This document shows, in pieces, positions 57,201-64,000 of a DNA stretch of 64,000 bases. Each line of letters begins with the position of its first letter. The first letter of the stretch is position 1. The DNA is from Pseudopithomyces maydicus (taxonomy: Eukaryota; Ascomycota; Dothideomycetes; Pleosporales; Didymosphaeriaceae), in the NCBI GenBank assembly GCA_026873275.1, contig JANTUC010000009.1, positions 310,001 through 374,000 on the forward strand, written 5' to 3'. Position numbers and translations under genes: made by a program. The notes under the pieces were generated by a model. It had not been told where the DNA came from. It was given only the letters and a program-made list of their open reading frames with translations, and ran no database searches.

Positions 57201-58286
57201 CCTAGGGAGAAATGACACCTACGTGGCGTTGATTGAGGCATCCATGGCTCGGGCGCTTGCTGACATAGCGGAGAAACCGCAGACGCAGCTTTCCTACGAT
57301 GACACGCCCGAGCACACGGAGTATGGGATTGTGCCCCCGCACTTTTACCGTGAGCTTACACGGACGAAAGAAGGATGTAAGCTGCTCAAACAGAAAGGAC
57401 ACTTTGATGAATTCGTTGCGAACATTCGCGATTTTGCGATGGAGAAGGACGACCCTGAGTTGATCCTCAAAGTCAAGGGCTGTCTGTGGGCGGTGGGCAA
57501 CGTGGGCTCCATGGAGCTTGGTGCACCGTTCCTCGAGAGTTCGGATGTTGTGAAATGGATTGTGAAAATTGCAGAAACATCCGAAGTTATGTCGCTGCGA
57601 GGGACGGCCTTCTATGTGCTCGGACTGATTTCCCGAAGCCTTCACGGGCAAGAAATCCTGCTCGAATACGGATGGGATGGTGTCGTCAATGAAGCCGGGG
57701 AAGCGCTCGGCTTCTGCTTACCCCTAGATTTCAGGAAGTTGTTTTCGGTATGCCTGGAACCACGTGCTCTACGTATTATATCCGCTTACGATGATAGATG
57801 ACGCCATGGAGAGCCAAGTCGGACGACATGAGTTGGAAGCGCAAGGCGGAAGTCAAGGTGGCGGTGTCAGACAGTGATGCTGTGAATGCGCGTATCCTCA
57901 AGCTTGCAACCGATCTTGGTAATACGGTATTGGCCAAGAAGGCAGCAAGTGACCTTTCGGCGTAAGTCACATCATCAACTGGTATACAAGTTGCACGCTA
58001 AGCGGTATACAGGATCAAGGCAAAGAGGGCGCCAGGCTTTACAAAGCCGGCCATGTTCCACAAGGTGATGCAGATTCTAGATGCACACCACTTCCGGCTG
58101 CCAGCGTGTCGGTTCGTGCTGGACCTGTTCGACAAGTCGGTTCTGCCGCAGATCGTTCTAGAAGAAGAGGAAGAGGATGATGAGTCTGACTCTGGCTCTG
58201 GCGGGGAGGGAGAGCAGAGTGACGAGAGCACCGACTCGGAATCAGGTGAGCCGGCGAGGGCAAATGGCGTGGCCAAAACTTTATGA
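54250..58286 (+). CDS. TORC2 subunit Ste16/Rictor (pianissimo)
   Basis: A scaffold of TOR complex 2, acting at the plasma membrane in actin, sphingolipid and AGC-kinase control. Exons are 54250-57747, 57798-57961 and 58013-58286 (1311 aa). After a disordered N-terminus, a coiled coil precedes the armadillo-like Rictor N domain (from about residue 210). Later blocks are characteristic: a middle domain around the KRLDEAIKGAKFVHRLLRFY-type segment, and GCLWAVGNVGSMELGAPFLE followed by LRGTAFYVLGLISRS. A reader stopping at the first stop codon (57801) would miss two exons. These add PWRAKSDDMSWKRK, a helical region and an acidic tail. Spacing and frame of the added exons are exact. Confidence 0.93.
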
Positions 58287-59875
58287 GGTGATGATAGCGA
58301 GCGTACCAGCAGGGAGGGTGGGTTCCCCTAGGCGGCGTTCGGGACTTTAACAAGTGGGTTTCATGTACACTAGGAGACGAGGCTTGAGCGTTTCCAGGTT
58401 GGTCAAGGCAGTGTCTTGCATGGGGAGTTTTTCCTGGCGCTCTCGTGTCCCATGGAGCGGTGGGGTTAGACATGTGTTAGCGAGCAGTATTTGGACGACA
58501 TATCAATGGAGAATCTACGACGCTTGGCATACTTCACTACTCGATGGCTGACGGACGGGGTGCCCACATGAGGCGGTGGGAGCCCTGGAGTCTGGGGCCA
58601 GGACCACGGCGACGGGCTGACGTGCCGACAGACGAGAGCGGGCTGGGTTGGATGGTTCTAGAGGTAAAGATACATTGCTCGACTGCACGGAAGCGGCAAG
58701 GTGGCAGGCTGCATCTGCATCAGGGTCCGACGGGGAGAGGTGGAGGCTCAAGTGTGCCACATGTGGGTTGACAGACGAAGGGCTTAGCGCGCTCGCGTGA
58801 TTGGGTGCCGGGGGCTTTCAGTCGACCACATCGATGACGCTTTCAAAGCTGCATGCGCACTGGGAGTGCGTGAGCGGGCGCAGACGCCGCAGAGCGAAGG
58901 GCAACCTAGGCGAGGACATGCTGCAACGGCCGCCTTACAGCGTTGGGCTGGCTGGTGTGCTGCGGTGCTGCTGTGCGCCGGCTGTCTGCACCGGCGCTGC
59001 AGCGAGCCAGCCACTGTCGACTGGCTGAATGCTACGGATTGCGGTGCATCGCAATGGATTGCAATGGCTTGCACCTGGACTGGCTCTGCGACGACGGCTA
59101 CGCGCCCAAACATGGCGGGCCCCGGAGCTCGGGCTGCCCGGCAAGGCTGCTGTGTGCCCCCAGGACGACGAGGAGGTGCACAAGGTTTTCTTGAAGTTGT
59201 TCGAGGACCGTGCAGATTCTGATAGACGAGCAGGCGGACGGGGCCAAGGGTGGTCGATATAGGCCCACAGCTCGATAGCCGTGGACAACGTAGTGGCACA
59301 GTGATCGGAACAAGGGTCTCTCGCCCTCCAGCTTGAACATGGCGCACAACGACATCGCCGATCCTATCCCCCGGCGACGTATCATGCATTCTGCCTCGTG
59401 CGGAAGCATGGCCAGTCCTCGGCCGCTGGCGCTGATGACCTCTTCGACTTGCCGACCGCAAACCGTTGATACTCACACTTCTTGATTGCATCTTGCATCT
59501 TGCATCCTGCGCACCACACACTCTGTGCTTTTGCCACTGTGACCCAAGAGTAGATATATACACTGCCGTCCTGCCGCCGCCCTCAACCCCCGTGCTCGAG
59601 CTCCTCCACCGACCCTGCGTCAACACTGCCGCTGACGAAGCTGCCGCACGCAATCGTCACCACTCCCACCACCCACCACGCAGCAAACACCACGCTGGCC
59701 AGCCAGCCGTCGACGCCCACAGACCTCCCGCTCGCTGCCCGCTGCCCGCTCCGCTCCACCCCGCAAAACAATTCTAGCACCTTCCTCCGCACACGCATAT
59801 CCACGCCCCCCAGCCCGCTGCCCCAACCACGCCGGTCCATGGGAGAAGGAGCCTCCCCGCAGTGAAGCCAACTGT
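58287..59875. other. Long intergenic region upstream of the CrgA-like gene
   Basis: About 1.6 kb, with promoter and leader of the RING-LON gene. Large antisense open frames here have no domains and biased composition, so none is called. Confidence 0.5.
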
Positions 59876-61891
59876 ATGAATTCACAACGCCGTAAAGAAT
59901 TCCTTCTCCACCACGACGGAGAGCACGCCTTCGCACCAATTGCTCCCTCGCAACCACAAGCCTTGATGGTAGAGAATGTGCCGTCACAAGAATACCCGGA
60001 GAAGGAAAAGGCCGGGCTAGCCGCCTACCAAGATGCGCGAGAACTCGTTCGCCTGGTCCAGTGTCCACGCTGCTCGAAGCCCTTCAGCGCACCCGTAACC
60101 CTGCCGTGCGGTCACACCGTCTGCCGCGGGTGCCTCCCCGCGCCCACCACCCGCGCCAACATCTCCTATCCGAATACTCCAGATCGTCTCCTCGGGATAT
60201 CGTGCCCGCTCTCGTCGTGTCGCGCCGAGCATGCTGCTGCCGAGTGCAGCGTCGATGTGACCTTGACCAAGCTTATCGAGCTTATCGAGATCGAGGTTGC
60301 GAAACACATACCCCTTGTCCAGGATGCGCCTATACTCCTGGAAGAAATCCTGCAATGGGATGACAGCCTGCCGATGCAGGAGAAAGAGAAAATGGACATG
60401 AAGGGGGCCTCGAAGGTGCTGCACGGTGGCCGGCTGGTTTCCACATATACCATGGCGAGCATGGGCGACCTGCGATATAGCTCCGAGGTCGCATACAAGG
60501 CCCTGTCAGGTTCTCTGGACATCTACCAGGACCTGGACAATGCATTGCTGGAACGACTACGGGACGTCGCGCAAAAAGAGCTCGATTGCCTCGTGTGTTA
60601 TAACATGATGCTCGATCCGACTACAACCTCGTGCGGTCACAGCTTCTGCCGTCACTGCCTCGTCCGCGTCATGGACCACAGCAGCATTTGTCCAATGTGC
60701 CGAAAAGGCTTGCACACCCCGGCGTCGCTCCAGAACAAGCCTGGGAATGCCATCCTGAATGCACTTCTGGATGGGCTGTGCCCGGATCTTGTTGCCGCTC
60801 GGAAACGAGCAGTGGAGGATGAAGAGCAGGGCGGTGACGAGGAGCTCGACACTCCGCTCTTCGTGTGCACCTTGTCCCTCCCCACCATGCCTACATTTCT
60901 CCATGTCTTCGAACCCCGGTATCGATTGATGATGCGACGTTGTGTGGAAGGAAACAGGCAATTCGGCATGGTCATGTACAACCGCAACTCGACTCCGCAG
61001 GGTGACATGGGCTCTACTCAATTTCTCGAATACGGAACACTCCTAGAGATTGTCAATTTGGAGCTACTCCGCGACGGCCGCAGCTTCGTAGAGACAAGGG
61101 GAATCGGTCGGTTCAAGATCCGCGCGCATGGCATGCTCGATGGGTACCATGTGGCCCGGGTCGAGCGAGTCGAGGATCTATCGCTGGCCGAAGAGGGAGT
61201 CCTAGAGCAGAGTGAGACCACCATGGCGAGGGAGTTCGCGGAGCGATATCAGCAAGACAATCCGGATCTACCGCTACCTATAGATGTCGCAATCAATCAG
61301 TTCTCGACGCAAGAACTGCTGGACAACTGCATGACTTTCGTCCGTCGCATGCGAGACGCCAGCGCTCCCTGGCTGAGCGCCCGCATCGTCTCGGTATACG
61401 GCGAGCCACCCGAAGATCCAGCCCTCTTCCCCTACTGGTTCGCGTCCGTCGTCCCCATCGCCGAGGAGGAAAAGTACGCCCTGTTGAGAACGACGCGTGT
61501 CCGCGAGCGCTTGAAGATCGTGTATTCGTGGATCAGAAGGATACGGGGCCAGAGATGGTAAGTAACTCTCAACTCTCTCCTCCAGGGCGTGCACGCTCCG
61601 CGGACGCACCCCTGCGTCAACCAGGGGCTGCAAGCGGCAAAAACAGATGAGCGGCACAGTTGGCAAAATCCTGTGTTGTGCAAGCTTGCAGCGCCAACAT
61701 TCTGCAGATGACACTGGGAAGCACTGTTGAACCATCGCGCACTAGCAGCCCAACGCTAGCCCAAACCAACGAGTCTACCCCTTCCCGAAATCTTTCGGAC
61801 CCACTTGGATCTTTTTATGTATACCAGAGGCTAACCGTTGTTATTTTTTGATACCACTAGGCCGGCTGGCAGCGCGTGCAACATCCTTTGA
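59876..61891 (+). CDS. CrgA-like protein: two RING fingers, LON substrate-binding domain, CAAX end
   Basis: A probable ubiquitin ligase related to Mucor CrgA, a repressor of light-induced carotenoid synthesis, and to animal LONRF proteins. RING 1 starts near residue 63 (CPRC...CGHTVCRGC) and is followed by CPLSSC. RING 2 starts near 239 (CLVC...CGHSFCRHC...CPMC). A LON N-terminal-type domain follows (about 330-555; PTFLHVFEPRYRLMMRR). It is not a protease because no ATPase or peptidase part is present. The main exon (59876-61557) ends in a GTAAGT donor. A short last exon 61861-61891 (after a 303-nt intron with CTAAC and a T-rich tract) adds PAGSACNIL, a CAAX box. The total is 571 codons. The last exon is inferred. 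Confidence 0.88.
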
Positions 61892-61984
61892 CTCGGAGCG
61901 TTTCCTCTACTGCTCGCCTTGATCGTGGCATATTGGTCGCGCGAGGGGAGGAGTCCGGCGTAGCTTTTGCGATGCGATGCGAAA

Positions 61985-62004
61985 GAACGAACGAACGAAC
62001 GAAC
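61985..62004. repeat. GAAC tetranucleotide repeat
   Basis: Four to five GAAC units. Confidence 0.75.
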
Positions 62005-63281
62005 ACACGATCGATACTGTGCATACATACCATGCGTACGGAGATGATTCGCAAGATTCCCACGTCCCGTTAAGTCGCCTTACCATACCACACCATTATC
62101 ATTTTCCATCGGCTCGAATTTACACTCAGCAAGAGGACGATGCATTGGGGGAGTTTCCTTTCCTTTTTTATGTTCCGCCTTTTAGTTCTCCCTCCATTAC
62201 AGTACGTACATTCCGTACTCGCTTACCGGATACCTACGCCCCAGAACGAAACCTCCCTTCGAGCATTGCGGTTGTCTTTTTTCCCATCTTATCTGCCTTT
62301 CTGCCTCGCTATAAGACTTTTGCTTCTACCTCGTTTATCCGTTTGTTCGTCGTCGTACACGCGGGGCTTCTGCCCCCATCTGCGGGATGCGGAATGCCAC
62401 GCGAAGAGAAAAAAGAACGCATCATACCCGTTCATCCTGATTCTATCCTGTTTATCCTGTCCTGTCCCGTCCTGTCCATCTACATCGATATGATTACCCC
62501 CTCTCAGGAGGACGACAACGCTGCTAGGCGTATACGTCCATGTATGTATGTTTTTTTTCTTCTGTCTTGCTTCTTCTTCTTCGCTTTTCCATATTTTGCT
62601 AGAATGAACCGGTTGATTGGTTGATCGTCTGACTGTTTTTGCTTCGAGAGGGGAAGCGTGATTAGACTGCGCTGCTAGGCGCCTGACGAAGAAGGATGGA
62701 GAGGGGAAAGCGCAACGGTTGCTAGACTGGTGCTGAGGCCTTTTATGAAGGAAGGCCGTCCCTTTTGGAGTGTACGTGCGTGCGTGGTATAGCGTTGCGT
62801 AGCGTAGCACAGTGGGTGAATGCATGCGGGTAGAGAGCTTGCTCTATGCCGCCATTTCTTCTTTTAGATCAATTTATCTATTAAATTTATGTGTTTGTCT
62901 GTGTGCTTGTCTGTCTGCATGGTGTGAGATTGTAACTGTCATTCAACCTTCAGGATGTGACAGAAAATAAGAAGAGGGGAATAGATTGAGCGTGCATGTG
63001 TAGTACACCAATACCCTAGCAGCTAGACTTCCTTTGTACGAAGCATCACCGCTCCATCAGTCCAGCGACAACATCGCCTCTTGAAAGGAATCGGCCCAAA
63101 GAAATACATCGCCAATGAATGTAGAGCGATCGCGAAGTCTCAACACCGCGCTCTCTATTTACTTGAGAGACATGGCTGCGCCATGATATTATTTATGTAT
63201 GATCTGGGTATGCGTACCAGTTTCAATGTCTGGTGGAGAGGATTACTGGATCCTTCCTGTCGAGAAAGAGGTAGGCATATA

Positions 63282-63615
63282 TAGCTGGGAAAGAGATATG
63301 AAGGCACAGACATAGATATAAACGAGGCAGGCGCAGATGGCCGTACGTAAGATGGGCACACACCTATAGCTGTACGAGCAGCAGGCACAACCATAGAATA
63401 GGCAGTCGCAGATAGCCACAAAAGAGGTAGGCGCAGACAAGGCGCAGGTAGCTGGGAAAGAGGCATGTAGGTACAGATAGCCGCAAGTAAGATAGGCAGA
63501 CACCTATAGGTTTACAAGCAGTAGGCACAGCTACACAATAGGCAGTCGTAGATATCCGCAACAGAGGTACGCACAGACAGGCAGCTGCAAGTGAAGCAGG
63601 CGCAAACAGCGCGCA
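63282..63615. repeat. Diverged tandem repeat, period about 167 nt
   Basis: Units start with TAGCTGGGAAAGAG at 63282 and 63449. They share AGATGGGCACACACCTATAG-like and AATAGGCAGTCG blocks in the same order. Confidence 0.7.
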
Positions 63616-63697
63616 ACTGCCCATAACGATAATTTTCAACCACCAACCCTCTCTCACGTACTCACCATACAAATCTACCTAGGTAGCCTATATAGAC

Positions 63698-63869
63698 TTT
63701 CTCGATAGAGATTCTTCCGTCAAATCAAACAAAAACGCAAGTTCTTTGAGCCGGCACTTCGAAGTGGCTTTTAGTTTTGTACTTTTTTGGCAGAGTGGGC
63801 TAGTGGGAGGGAACGGGGAAGGTACGGAGAGTGCAGTAGTTCGAATCCGCGTGCGCTGTTACTCTTTTT
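63698..63869 (+). repeat. Dispersed element, copy B
   Basis: Same 75-nt core as copies A and C. It is followed by TGGCAGAGTGGG (63788), a very good A box, then AGTTCGAATCC (63838-63848) and a T5 run (63865-63869). The segment around the B box (GTTCGAATCCGCGTG) matches copy A; the part between the boxes is unique. Confidence 0.75.
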
Positions 63870-64000
63870 GCTCTTTTTGTTTGTTATATATAGGTAGGTA
63901 GGTAGTTGATATAGATAGATATGGAGAGGGAAGGAACGATTGAAATAGTGTGAAGGTTCGAACCCGCACGATTCATTCTTTTTATTTACACACCTTACTT

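Larger units (their letters stand above)
61892..64000. other. Repeat-rich non-coding region at window end
   Basis: Holds a GAAC repeat (61985-62004), pyrimidine-rich DNA, a diverged tandem repeat, dispersed element copy B and a further B-box-like site near 63956. Open frames lack coding features. Confidence 0.55.

Noticed and set aside
58784..59653. 289-codon minus-strand frame before the RING-LON gene
   Set aside because: Arg/Ala/Pro/Cys-rich with no domain; GC-rich intergenic DNA stays open by chance.
61977..62624. 215-codon plus-strand frame after the RING-LON gene
   Set aside because: Starts in a GAAC repeat and runs through pyrimidine-rich DNA; looks like 3' untranslated or intergenic sequence.
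63282..63615. Tandem repeats as a CRISPR array
   Set aside because: Units are long, diverged and without regular repeat-spacer structure, and the genome is eukaryotic.

Overview
The window looks like nuclear DNA of a filamentous ascomycete (Pezizomycotina). The introns are short (about 45-150 nt) with GTAAGT-like donors and CTAAC branch points. The gene set also fits: Zn2Cys6 regulator, HET-domain protein, CFEM-type GPI protein, cyanide hydratase, peroxisomal uricase, Hva1-TUDOR protein. A dothideomycete is my best guess, but nothing here proves the class. There are 22 confident protein-coding genes plus one weak one. I saw no rRNA, canonical tRNA, CRISPR array or intact transposon.

Layout. 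0.9-24.5 kb holds mostly housekeeping and transport genes: BUD13 splicing factor, Hva1-TUDOR protein, a monocarboxylate-type MFS transporter divergent from a Zn2Cys6 factor, D-arabinose dehydrogenase, a membrane RING E3, a Vnx1-type cation/H+ exchanger divergent from proteasome ATPase Rpt6, and a sugar-type MFS transporter. 25.7-37.5 kb holds Sec4/Rab8, Nca2, a repeat-rich GPI-anchored CFEM protein and bifunctional aminodeoxychorismate synthase. 38.5-44.2 kb looks more accessory: cyanide hydratase, a repeat element, a HET-domain gene and an alkyltransferase-like DNA repair gene. 45.2-53.4 kb holds a small hypothetical protein, an HSL-type esterase, repeats, an AsaB/CmcJ-type oxidoreductase, a methyltransferase and uricase. 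54.2-61.9 kb holds the TORC2 subunit Ste16/Rictor and a CrgA-like RING-LON protein. The last 2 kb is non-coding and repeat-rich.

Two things stand out. First, about nine genes, including ones expected to be essential (Rpt6, Bud13), can be read only if a base missing from a short homopolymer run is allowed. In most of these the total coding length is short of a multiple of three by exactly the number of missing bases. This points to systematic sequence undercalls, not pseudogenes. Second, three dispersed copies share a 75-nt core that is identical in all three. Each core is followed by a variable segment with RNA polymerase III-like A and B boxes and a T-run. This is either a SINE-like family or an undescribed small-RNA family.

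Exon coordinates below were worked out by hand from splice signals, reading frame and protein-family conservation. No alignment or transcript data were available.
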